Of a DNA stretch of 64,000 bases, positions 1 to 11,471 are shown piece by piece. A model generated the notes under the pieces. The model saw nothing but the letters and a program-made list of their open reading frames with translations, was not told the origin of the DNA and ran no database searches. Numbering within the stretch: position 1 is the first letter of the stretch; every line of letters starts with the position of its first letter. Source of the DNA: Bidens hawaiensis (Eukaryota > Streptophyta > Magnoliopsida > Asterales > Asteraceae); the NCBI GenBank assembly GCA_021521415.1, contig JAIQDT010000225.1, positions 62,001 to 126,000 of the forward strand, read 5' to 3'. The position numbers were made by a program, and so were the translations under genes.

Positions 1-190
1 AGCCAAGTTCGCCTGCTGGCAACTTCGCTGTAAAGCTAAGTTCGCCTAGCTGGTAACTTCGCCTAAAGCTAAGTTCGCCTAAGGTTTAACTTCGCCTGCA
101 AGCTAAGTTCGCCTGATGGCAACTTCGCTGTAAATCTAAGTTCGCCTAGCTGGTAACTTCGCCTAAAGTTTAACTTCGCCTAAAGCCGAG
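1..190. repeat. AAGTTCGCCT / AACTTCGCCT motif array
   Basis: About ten copies of a ten-base motif, AAGTTCGCCT or AACTTCGCCT, alternate at 15-30 base spacing. The block is itself a near-duplicate: the part from about 100 to 180 repeats the pattern of 1-100. The same motif, in palindromic form, occurs in the solo Copia LTR at 61629-62054, so this stretch may come from a related LTR or leader. Confidence 0.65.
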
Positions 191-394
191 TTCGATTAGG
201 AAATATATTAAAAGCGATAAGTAAAAGTAAGCTAATACTAGGCCACCAGATTAGATCAGGCGAGTATTGATACGTGTAACTTGTACAGTCAGCCGAGCTC
301 AGTTAAAGAAGGGATTTACAGCTATCAGAAGAAAGAAGCAGAGTTCAGGTGAGTTTCTAGCCCCATTCCTTGTTATGTTTTCAGGGCTGTGTGC

Positions 395-1600
395 ATACTC
401 GATGTGAAGTGTGAATACACTTACCTTAAGTGGTAAGTGTATGCTATAGATGTTATACGAGGTATATATTTTATAATGCTTGTCGGTATGTGAACGATCT
501 TCGGATATTGCACGTATCGCCAAGGATAGTAAATTCCAAGTGGTTGATAGTGTGTATGAATGTTATGATGTGACTTGTTTATTACGTAAATACCGAACTG
601 ATATGAAGTGTGATATAGGCAGGTAGAGGTAGAGTGTGTTAAAAGTGGCAAGAGTCTAGTAAGGGTGTTAGTGGCAAAACGTGAGCGCGTGATAGGGAAA
701 GCCTGTACGTGCCATCGTTATTATGTGTGTATGATCGTTGATGTGACTTGCTTATTATGTAAATGATATGAAGCGTGTTGTAGACAAGTAGAGGTAGAGC
801 GTGTTAAAAGTGGCAAGAGTCTAGTAAGAGTGTTAGTGGCATAACGATAGTACGTGGTAGGGTAAGCCTATACGTGCCTTCGTTATTAAAGTGGCAAAGT
901 GGCATAACGTTTTACGTTATTAAAGTGGCAAAATGGCATAACGTTATTAAAGTGGCAAAGTGGCATAACGTTATACGTTATTAAAGTGGCAAAGTGGCAT
1001 AACGTTTTACGTTATTAAAGTGGCAAAGTGGCATAACGTTATACGTTATTAAAGTGGCAAAGTGGCATAACGTTTTACGTTATTAAAGTGGCAAAGTGGC
1101 ATAACGTTATACGTTATTAAAGTGGCAAAGTGGCATAACGTATACGTTATTAAAGTGGCAAAGTGGCATAACGCTATACGTTATTAAAGTGGCAAAGTGG
1201 CAAGGTGGTTAAGAGGCTAAGTGGTAGGTGTAAATAAGAGGCTAAGTGGTAAGGTAAGCAGGTTAGATGTGAAAGTGTGAATACACTTACCTTAAGTGGT
1301 AAGTGTATAGATGTTATACAAGTAGCTATTATGTAATGCTTGTCGGTACGTGAACGATCTTCGGATATTGCACGTATCGCCAAGGATAGTGATTGTCAAG
1401 TGGTTGCTAGTATGTAAGTATTCTATGATGTGACTTGCTCATTATGTAAATATTGTATTGTTATAAAGAGTGCTGTAGACAAGTAGTGGTAGAGTGTGAT
1501 AGAAGTGGCAGAGTCTAGTAAGAGTGTTAGTGGCACGACGATAGTACGTGGTAGGGTAAGCCTATACGTGACTTCGTTATTAAGGTGGCATCAAGTGGCA
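395..1600. repeat. Long diverged tandem duplication (about 870-bp period)
   Basis: A block at about 400-555 recurs at about 1270-1410. Both copies contain the hairpin ATACACTTACC / GGTAAGTGTAT and the phrase ATCTTCGGATATTGCACG. A second block containing AAGTGGCAAGAGTCTAGTAA and GGTAAGCCTATACGTG occurs three times, at about 549-721, 723-890 and 1409-1590. Copies differ by point changes and small indels, so the array is old. Confidence 0.7.
883..1205. repeat. Minisatellite, ~35-bp unit, about 10 copies
   Basis: The unit reads GTTATTAAAGTGGCAAAGTG followed by GCATAACGTTATAC, with GTTATAC and GTTTTAC variants alternating along part of the array. Units are directly adjacent with no unique spacers. 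It sits inside the larger tandem duplication of the - strand LTR. Confidence 0.85.
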
Positions 1601-2412
1601 TAAAGTGGCATAAGTGGCTAAGCTGTAGGGGTAATTAAGAGGCTAAGCTATAGGGGTAATTAAGTGGTTAAACAGTGGCATGTTAGACAGTGGACTATGT
1701 GTCTTCGGATACGTATATATTGTATGAAGTGGTTGTATGATCATTTGCTTGATTAACTAGAACTCACTCAGCGTAGCTGACTTTTAGTATGCACGCAGGT
1801 GAGTAGGATGAGGCAGCACGCTTGAGGAGACACGTGGCACTGAATAAGAGGCTGGCATCGGAAGACTCAAGACGTTTAAGTTAAATGTTTCGATTATTTT
1901 GAAAGACAAAATGATGTTTTAAGACAAGACGTGTTTTGTTATGAAATGTTTTATGAAAGTTTTTATATTCCGCGAAAGTTTTAATGAACTCTGATTTGTA
2001 CGAACTGTGTTTATGAGTAAATCCGACGTTTAAGTAAGGCTACCGGGTTCGGGGCCCTACATTTTGACTATATCCAAGGTTTCGGTTTACAAAACGGGTC
2101 GGTTTACATAATAAATGTTTACAAAATGAATACGAATCGAGACCCGAAATTGACGAATGTCACAGTTCGGCTTGAGAAAAGAGAAACTAGAGAGAGAGCT
2201 TAAGTGTGTGTTTTAGATGGTGTAAGGAATATGTGTAAATGAATGGATTAAGGGTTAATTATTGTTTATATATGATGAGTCATGGGCTTAAGCCCATTGT
2301 ATTTTCTTCTTTCCCTTTTAACCCAAGTCCATAACTCATATCTATTTAACCAACACAAGGCCAACTCATAATAACCCATATTTTATTTATTATTCGAAAC
2401 GAGAAAACGGGA

Positions 2413-4778
2413 TGTTACACCTTTTGATTTCGAAATTCCACAGGGGTCGATGTAAAAATTTCACAGGGTTCGGTTGGAATTTTAACACTATAATAGCACT
2501 ATTTTTTTTCACAAGGGTCGACCGACCCCCTATCTCTAGGGTAGGCTGCAGACCCACCAGCTCGTTTTTTGTTTACATTATGCCTTGTTTGACCTTCTAA
2601 ACCAATCAAAATGCATGAAAACTCTTTAAAGTAACATTACTATTTCCCTATGTAAAGAAGACCAGTTCATCCATTGTTGGTTGATCATTCACCTCAAACT
2701 CTCCCCAATCTATGTTCTAAGTATTCATCTTTCACATTCTTGGTAGTTTGACTTCTCAAGGTCAAACTAATGCTAGTATTTGTTTCTAACTAATTCTTGT
2801 TAATTAAAGCTTGTTATTATAGTTAATTAAAACATATTCCCCTTGTTTCCTTGGCTTTCCCTTCTCCGGCTATGGTCGGTTTCGATATTGCAAGGCAAGG
2901 CTACATGGAGGACTATTATAGTCCTTGTTAAACACTTTAATTCATGCTTTAATTTTGTTTAAGCTTGTTAATATTGTTTAGTTCCTAATTATTTTAGTTT
3001 CCAAATAATTTTAATAGTTCAATGGTGGTATTTGGGTATGTATTACCATCCTCGGTTTCATTCCGAATCAAGAACCGAACCAAAACCAAACTTTTATTTA
3101 AATACTTTATTATTAACATGTTGTATGTAAGATTTGAGTATTATCATTTATAAGTTTATTCTAATGAGTTCCATGGTATTGGGTATGTGGTAACCATCCT
3201 CGGTCTCATACCGAGTCAAGGACCGAACCGAAACCGAACTCTCATTTAACTCTTTATTTAATTGTTTTAAAACAAGTTGTATGTAAGTTTTAAGTGTTTA
3301 AGTTCTTTTATTTATATTTTTGTATTTTTTATTACAATATGAATTTGTTGGACCCAAGCTTGGTCACATACCAAGTTTTGAACCAACCAAACCAAGCAAA
3401 TCGAACTAAACCGAGTTCACTCGCTTAAAACACACTAGTTGTGTTTCGGGCCACCGAATCTCACATTTTCTTTTTAAGATATTTTACAAACTAATTATAA
3501 ATGTCTTCTTAAATTACTTAGTATGTCGGATCCAACTTGATCTTATAACAATCTTGGACCTTTAAAACCGAACACTCACTTAACATCAATGTTTGGAGTT
3601 TCTCCTTAATAGAACTTTTAACATTAGTTAAGTTTCTATTTTAAATAATTAATCTCATGATATTTATCACTTTGGAATGTCAGGTTCGGACTTGACGATT
3701 TATCAAGACCCAAACCGACTAACCGAACACTCGTTAAAATTTCGTTTCGGTATATCTAACAAGGGGTCATGCACTATTGCGTTAAACCAATCCCCACATA
3801 TTTACTTAACAAATGTTAAGTAAAACTAATGAACAGAATACCGAGACCCGATTTCGAGTAAACTTACTTTTCAAAAAAACCATTACTTTAATTCCTTTTG
3901 CATTTACACTTTAACTCTCAAACTTTAATTATTTATTTTACTTGTCATGTTATTTTACTTTAAAGCTTTTAAGACCATATACTAACTCAAGACCCTCTCA
4001 ATCTAGGTCATGCTCGTTGAACTTACCTTTCCGTTTTACAGCAAACTAATCCTTCAAGTTACTCATTTCATGTGAGTAATCACACTTTCCCTTTTTACGC
4101 TTTTATACTTTTGGGGGTGCCATGCATGCCATGTTCAAACTTACTTGTTTTATGATCTAATTATCAAATCCACAATTCAACATTATGTGTTTGTACGAAT
4201 ATTTGCTCGATCTTTGTTTATGCCTTAAATTGATTATGCTATTATGTGCATGAGTGTTTATTTTTATGTTGTTGTTGAGCCTCAATAAGTATGATCATAC
4301 GCACCCCTAACTAATTTAGCCTTGTGCTAGTAGAATAGGGTCTCATTCTCCGAGTATTTTGGTTGCTACCAAATAGAAAGGAGCCACAGTTATTTACTTT
4401 ACATTTACAATGGTTGTTGCGTTATTCTATATACACATGTGAATTGTGATTTTTGCCTCATTATATACATTTATCAAAAACTAGTGTATTGCTCACCAAC
4501 ATTCATGTTGATCAAATCTATTTTTATGCATGCTACATATTTACTTTTAGATTGCTTGTGAAGATTGAAGACTCATCACTTAGATTATACCTTTAGGATA
4601 CTTTAATGAATTTAGTATTGATGCAATTGTTTGTATTTTATCTTGAACAAGATGTATTTGTGATTATTGAATGAAATAAACGAGTTGAGTAAATATTGTC
4701 ACTTTAATAGTGTCATAATGTTTTTGAGCAATCCGTTACAACCCAACATGTTCCACCACCTTTGGTCGGGGTGTGACA
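2413..4778 (+). repeat. Gypsy-type LTR-like block, + strand
   Basis: The block begins TGTTACACC and ends GGGGTGTGACA, near-inverted termini. Its right third resembles the right third of the Gypsy LTR at 60956-63291: a CTCACCAACATTCATGTTGA phrase, then an AT-rich run, then GGTCGGGGTGTGACA. No convincing PBS follows 4778. The five bases flanking each side (cggga and tatat) do not match, so a clean solo LTR is not shown. The start also overlaps the end of the - strand LTR to its left. No coding potential is visible. Confidence 0.45.
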
Positions 4779-5939
4779 TATATAATTTGGTTTCTCTTGT
4801 TACTAGCACAAAAGTAACAATCATGAACGTTTATGAAGGGTTGGGGTTTGATCCCCGTTGAGGGAAGGATGTATAAATTTTGGTTGTTTTAAAAGAAAAA
4901 AATGGTCAAAAGTTTTATAAACATTTATAGACAAGCTAAAATGTTCAAAATAGCAAAAATGGTTCGGAGTTCAATAGTTAAAAACAAAAAATACTCTATA
5001 AAGTATTTATATGTTGTAATAAAATATTAGCAAACTAAATTTATAAAAATATAAAACTAGTTACTATTAAAATACTTTTGGTGGGTGGTAAGGTGTGAAA
5101 TAGATCATTAGTTCAAACCCTATGAAGTGCAAAACATTTAGTCATTCAAAAAAATATTGTGTGAACGGTGATAACATAGTAGGTAGGGGTGAGGAAAAAC
5201 GGTTTGGAACCGTCAGAACCGAGGAACCGGAACCGAACCGGTGCCTCAGAACTGCTAATGTGTGTTATCTTACGGTCTCGGTTCTCAGAATTTGCATTAA
5301 ACGGTTCCCGGTTCGGTTCCGGGTAAAACCGGCAGTTCTAGACTTGGAAGCGAAGAAGTGGAATATTAAAAGCGTTTTAATAAATTTACCAATCCTCATT
5401 TTTTATAGGGTTACTTATTAACCGGCATCCATTCAATTGTTTTATAATTCAAATCTTCTTTCTTTACGTTCAAGGCCTAACAACCATGATCAATGTTGAT
5501 TTAAGCTATCAAGGTAATTTAATATAAAATGATATGATCTTCCATTAATCTATCATTGCCAATAATTTATTTGACTTCAACAATTAGGTTTTAATAAAAT
5601 ATATAACGGATATTCATGTTGTAATCTAAATCCACTTGTTTTTTATTTAACAACATTTAGAAGTACCCAAGTATCTGAGTGAGTGTTTCTGAAACGGGAT
5701 GTCAATCATCCATACTGATTTTGACGCTCCAGGCCTGACTCACCCAGAAAGCAAACTCGTGTTTATACAAGGACGGACTGATACTATAAACTAGTCTTTG
5801 TACAAGGACCACCTATTGAATATAGGATCTCAACAAATGCAATTCATGTAAAAGTGTCATTCTGTTACTAGTGATTGAAGGAAGGCCTAATTCATTCCGG
5901 GCAAACACATTACATTAAGAAACGTATGTGTATGTATGT
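4779..5939. other. Intergenic region upstream of the TraB gene
   Basis: AT-rich DNA without a supported gene. It holds a small hAT-like fragment (5184-5346) and must include the promoter of the downstream gene, but I could not pick a TATA box with confidence. The 99-residue open frame at 5122-5421 lies across the CCGG-rich fragment and looks accidental. Confidence 0.6.
5184..5346. mobile_element. Possible hAT-like MITE fragment, one end only
   Basis: The stretch starts TAGGGGTGAGGAAAAACGG and is packed with CCGGAACCGAACCGG-type inverted words, a composition common in non-autonomous hAT elements of plants. The matching right terminus (ending CTCACCCCTA) is absent, so it would be a truncated copy. 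This rests on composition and one terminus. Confidence 0.3.
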
Positions 5940-8900
5940 ATGAATGGACTCACTCTAACTCGAACCCTGGTCAACTCGCTCGAGTCGCACCTCTTCAATC
6001 ACAACAAACTCTCACCGGCCGTCCGCTTATCGTACCGGAAAATATCCGCCGGAGCTCCGGTACAAATCCGCCACCGTAATTCGACGGCGATGGATTCCGA
6101 TTCTGTTCTAGCAACCGATGACGATCGGAGCGTTGTTGTTGATGAAGCCAGTCGCGATTTGAATGAGAATGAAGTTGGAGGTTCGAATTCGTGCTGTATA
6201 GAATTAGGTTATTTTTATACGGATAATTGCGATTATTATAACTGATGAGAAATTGATTGATGTGAAAATGAAAATGATGAAGGTGAGCTAAGGACTGAGG
6301 AGCTGTTACGGAGTGTGGTGAAGCTGTCGTGTGAGTCCTCTGTTGAAGGAGGAAACTGCGATGTGTATCTCGTTGGAACCGCACATGTTTCTATGGTATA
6401 CAATTCAATTCAGTTGATGTGAATTTGCTCAATAGTAATGTTATCTGATATCTAGTTGTTTAGGTTACATAGTTTTTCCTTACCTGACAAGGAAAGTATC
6501 AAAATGTGAATCATGTTGCAACACCTCCTGATGTTTAAAACCTAACTTGTAGGAAACTGTGATATGTTGATGATTGAATCGGGATAAAAGTTCTGTTAGT
6601 GTCTCAGGAAAAACACCTACATTTTGTACTGCATTAGCTTACCTTTCAGAAACTGATTCCTGTCTGTCTCGTATAGTTTCTGTTTCATTTCTAAGTTATT
6701 AAATTTGGTGAATTTCATTGAAGTTGAAAGTTTGTTGAACGTGTGTTTAGTCAATTGATATCTTGCCTCAACGAAAATAAGTACATTTTTATGTACGGAA
6801 TACACAAATATGGGTAAGTCTGTGTATCTATATGGATGTAGTAGAGTCAAAACACATTGAAATGATCAGCCAATGAGGTAGGCAGGGGCAGGTTAAATAG
6901 TTGATAGTTGAACTATATATACATTATACCTTGTAGGTAAAGTTAAAGGCGGTGGTATAGCAATGAAACATGCTATTACCACTCCAATTCATAAATCTCT
7001 TCGACTTACAGTTTTAAGTTGTGATGCTAGTATTGTTTTAAGTTTATATTAAATATCTTTGGAGCCATTTTGATATTATTATTTCTTTAGTAGATTACAT
7101 GCTCTATAACTACTTGTTGTTTCCCTGGTTGTTTTCATCTACATTTTCCCTGGAGTTCCAGTTTGATTTGTTCTTTTTCCTTTCTCAGTAACGAAAAATG
7201 GAGCTGAAAAATATATATTTTTGGAACCACAATAGCTTATCTGTTTTTAAATCGTAACTTTATAATTAACTTAATTAAGTAGATGTCATTAGTTTGTTCT
7301 TAATTTTGTGTTTTCTTACAGTTAAGCATACACCACACATTTTTATAATGAAAGCTAATTTGTAGGTCACTGCCTAGTCCTGTTATGAAGATCTGTATTA
7401 TGTTTTTACTTTGAAATTTCAATTATCTCCTGTTTTGTAGCTCTGATATTGGCGTTTAAAGATTGACTTACGTTTTATTTATTTATTGAATCATAAATGC
7501 ACATAAATGTTTATTTGAATAATGAATGTGTCTTAACATCCAGAAATTACGTGTGGAATTTTCATTAATTGTCATTTTTTTTTGGTAGGAGTCCTGCCAA
7601 GAAGTTGAAGCCGTGATCAGTTTTTTGAAACCAGAGGTAATTCTCTCTATAACTTATTACATTTGATTGATGGATGAACCTTTTGGCAGTTTAACGGCTG
7701 TAGTTATGATTTTTTGCTATTTTTTATGAACACAGGTTGTCTTTCTGGAGTTATGCTCAAATCGTGTGGCTGTACTCACTCCTCAGAATTTAAAGGTATT
7801 CGGGTTTATTAATTGTTTATTATTTTGGGGACACAAATATCACACATAGGAATATAGATTCTAGTTTGCAACTGTACTGATTTTTAAGTTGGATAGATAC
7901 CTACAATGGGAGAAATGGTGGACTTGTGGAAGAAGAATCACAACACATTTGGAATACTTTACAGTTGGTTTCTTGCTAAGGTATGATATTATTGTTCATA
8001 CTTGCATATTGTAATAAAATAATTAAATTATTGAATGACTGATCTTATATGCATAATATGTGTGCTAAACATATTCTATCTCTTAGTTTTTTAAGTAGTT
8101 ATAAATAATTAAATTGGTTATAAGCTAACGATTAGTATACCATCAAATCATTATATTTAAAACTTTGTAAAAATACGGGTACAAATTTCTTTTAGTGCAG
8201 ATAATTTTGATTTTGACATCTCATACTTAATAACGACTCATGTAACTGTCCTCGTCTAATGATAATGTTTTAATATGTATGCATGTGTTCATTTATATTA
8301 TAGAAAAATGTGTGGTATGTTTAAAAATCAACTTAAAAATATAATTTGAGACATGCAAACTACATAAAGGGAAAAATGAGGTCATATAAAATGTATAAAA
8401 GGGTGTTTGTAAACTGCCCAAATCGAAGGAAGTCAGCTCATTTGAGATCAATATTGTTTGTTTCAAGGTTAGGTTCCAGTGTGGCGGTTTAATGATGCGG
8501 TTTGGAACTTGGAACCGACCATATGAACCAAACCTTCCATTGATCTTTTTTTATTTCCTTTTTAGGGATAAGTGTCATATTCATGATTCATATTTTATCG
8601 CCTTAAATTTTCTTGTACAAACTAACGAATTTGGACATAGAAAAATTGGTTCATACTTTCAGTTTGTTTTTCCTTAAACCATAGTTTGCTATTTTGTTCA
8701 TAATATTTGTTAGTGAACATCCGTACCAAGTAATATCTCAGTTCTTAAATGAATCAAGCTTATAATTAGGTTGTTTATTCAGTCTAGGCATATATAAAAC
8801 CACTCTGCTGTATGATGTATCGTTATGCTTTCTTATTCTATTTTGTTTTTATGCTCGTCAAATTAAAGAACTAATTATGGTTATTCTATTTAAACAAGGT

Positions 8901-11471
8901 TATTACATGTGATATTTTTATGAGAAGTGTATTTAAGGTGTGTCAATCTTATGTCCTTTCAGGTTGCTAGTAGGCTTGAGGTCTTCCCTGGTAGTGAGTT
9001 TCGTGTTGGATATGAAGAGGCCATGAAGTATGGCGGAAAGGTGGTTCTTGGTGACCGTCCAGTAAACGTAAGATCATGATATTATATATCTTCCTTAAAT
9101 CTATATTTTATAATATTAACAGATAACACGCCGTTTTTTGCTCATGCGATTATTCAACAGATAACATTACGCAGAACGTGGTCAAAAATGCCACTGTGGC
9201 ATAAAACAAAGCTGGTATATACCTTGATGTTCCAATCAATATTCTTACCAAGCCCTGCACGCTTAAATGAAATGGTACTTGTCTCATTAACATATCAATG
9301 CTGTTGTTTTCCATGTAATTTTATATAAAAAGGTGGTGATTATATTTGCATTTATGCTTTTTGTGAATAATGCATTTATTATTGGTAACAGTTGAAGGAA
9401 TTGGATGATGTGGACATGCTTACACTTGTAATTCAAGAGATGAGCAAGGAGTTCCCTACTCTAATGGAAACCCTTGTGCATGAAAGAGACAAGTTAGTAT
9501 CTTCTTTGATGCATGTATCATCTTTAATAGCTTTACACACACATATGTGTACACACGTACATGTACATTAATATAGCTTTACGTACATACATACATGTAT
9601 GTAAAGGTGCATTTATTACACAATCAATTATAAGTAGAGGCCTGCAATAAACACTTGTTCTCGTGCTCATCAGATGTAGTGGGCGGTTCGGCGGTTACAT
9701 AATCACCTTATCACATTTAAAGCAAAGTACAAGTGTTTATACAGTTCTCAAAATGGTTCTGTAATGAATGTCCTCCTATATATGTGTACTTGCATATATA
9801 TATGTATGTATGTATGTATGTGTGTATGTGTGTATGTGTGTATGTGTGTATGTGTGTGTATGCACATCACATATTTATCATTTGCTTCTGCTGAGTAGGA
9901 TATTGTTATATTTAGAGGTGGAAGTTTTTGCCAGTTTACTTTTATATGGATTACATTTTTGTCTTAGTGGTAAAGTAACTTAAGCTATAATATTTAATAA
10001 GAAAAGAAAGGCTCAAACGGGTGGGGTAGGAGGCCATCTGAAGCATATTCAAATGCATAAAACCTAAAAAAATTGTTTTATATCTAATAATATTAAAATA
10101 CAACATCAGATTTAAGCATAGAACTTCAATAAGCATTTTATATGTAGTATTAATCATAGGTAGTGGAAGAGAGATTGACATGCAATTATTTGTTGCGTTG
10201 ACGCCTTATATGTTACATTTAGTCATTCAAAGCAACAAATATTAGTGTTTATGCAGTTCTTGTAGTTGTGTTGTCTACTTATAGTTAGTTATGTACTGAA
10301 TGTCCTTCTAGTTATCTATATAAATTAGGAATGGATCTGTGTGCCTAACCTGCCTCCCCGTCCATTTGACAACCTATGAAAACTAAAGGTCTAATCAACT
10401 CAAAATAACGATAGTCGGTAATTTAACGATATAAACCAGTTAGTTTATATAGTAGTGAGTATATATATAGAGACTATAGACAAGACGTGTTTCATTAACA
10501 TGAATGATAATTTTAATTTATGGATCTTTTCTATAACTTTATGTATACCACAAGGCTGATTGTTGTAATTTATTCTATAATTTAATCAAGGTTGACCACA
10601 TGGACTGCGAGAAGATGATATTTAAGACCAATTTCTTCTAAAACGATTTAGTTTCAGTTGTTTTATGTTGTATTATATGCTTCACTTATCTTTTCTTTTC
10701 CTTAAGAAAATAACAACTAAACATGAATCACAAGAAAATAAGTAGAAAAAATCGCATATTTTCACATCAAGATTCTAATAAGATCATACTTTTGCTATCT
10801 AGCCCTTCTGAAAATACTTCATGATATTGTAAATCATTTTCCTATACCTATTTTTTAAGGGTTTTTTTTACTGTACATGTAGCTTGATTCATTGTATCTT
10901 TAGCTTGTTTGGTTGTACATAAATAAAGATTTTCATAAGATGCTTTAAATATCATTAAGTTACGTGTAATTCTTTTTATTATCATATTTATTGGGATTCA
11001 AGGACTAGTAGCGTATTGCATTTTACCTAGAATTAGTTTACAAATGTTATATAATAGCTTACGTTTGGGACCTAAACTCCTTGAACTTAAAGTGCCTTTT
11101 GTAACATGGTTTGTGTGTAGGTACATGTCTTCGAGCTTGCTGAGAGTAGCACGCGAACATGGTTCTGTGGTTGCAGTTGTGGGCAAAGGGCACCTTCAGG
11201 GGATACAAAAGTATTGGAAGCAGCCTGTTGAGGTCAGTGATTCTTTCCCATGAAATAATTGGATAAATTTATGGTTACAATAATAAACTGGTTTAATGAA
11301 TGATTTTTAATATATACTGCTTTGTGCCTTGGGCCGATGCAGATGAAGGAGCTTATGGAGTTGCCTTCAGCAAAAGCATCAATTTCGGTATCAAAAGTTT
11401 TGTCAATGGTTGGAGTGGCGGTTGCAGGGGTGGCCATAATTTCCGGGATCTATCTTTCTAGCCGGAAATGA
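5940..11471 (+). CDS. TraB domain-containing protein (10 exons)
   Basis: Exons read as 5940-6207, 6283-6395, 7589-7636, 7736-7795, 7897-7980, 8963-9067, 9161-9274, 9392-9492, 11121-11232 and 11343-11471 join in frame, all with GT-AG introns, into 377 residues. The product carries the two GxxH motifs of the TraB/PrgY/Tiki fold, GTAH (121-124) and GKGH (319-322), and the conserved glutamate in VFLE (E148). A hydrophobic stretch at 354-373 followed by a short basic tail (SSRK) suggests a tail-anchored membrane protein. Arabidopsis TraB proteins of this type are reported at the mitochondrial outer membrane, linking to the ER and mitophagy; I infer the same role here. The start is uncertain: ATG 5940 adds an Arg/Ser-rich, presequence-like N-terminus, while ATG 6090 gives 327 residues. 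The first donor could also be at 6181 instead of 6208; both keep frame. The gene appears intact. Confidence 0.9.
9794..9862. repeat. TATG/TGTG microsatellite in intron 8
   Basis: Interrupted run of TATG and TGTG units within the 1.6-kb intron 9493-11120 of the TraB gene. No coding meaning; a likely polymorphic marker. Confidence 0.85.

Larger units (their letters stand above)
1..2419 (-). repeat. Chromovirus-like Gypsy LTR (partial), - strand
   Basis: On the - strand the block begins at 2419 with TGTAACATCCCGTTTTC, a start typical of plant Tekay/Del-type LTRs, and continues leftwards past the window edge. It has no ORF of note. Its left part is filled with tandem repeats listed separately. 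The family call rests on the terminal sequence and general look, not on a coding region. The left end, any PBS and any target duplication lie outside the window. The right end overlaps by seven bases the possible start of the next LTR-like block, so one of the two boundaries is wrong by a few bases. Confidence 0.45.

Noticed and set aside
883..1205. CRISPR-like regular repeats
   Set aside because: Units are adjacent without unique spacers, and the window is a plant nuclear genome.
2413..4778. Clean solo LTR with target duplication
   Set aside because: Flanking bases cggga and tatat do not match, and the left boundary overlaps another LTR.
5122..5421. 99-residue + strand ORF
   Set aside because: Falls on CCGG-rich MITE-like sequence with no gene context.
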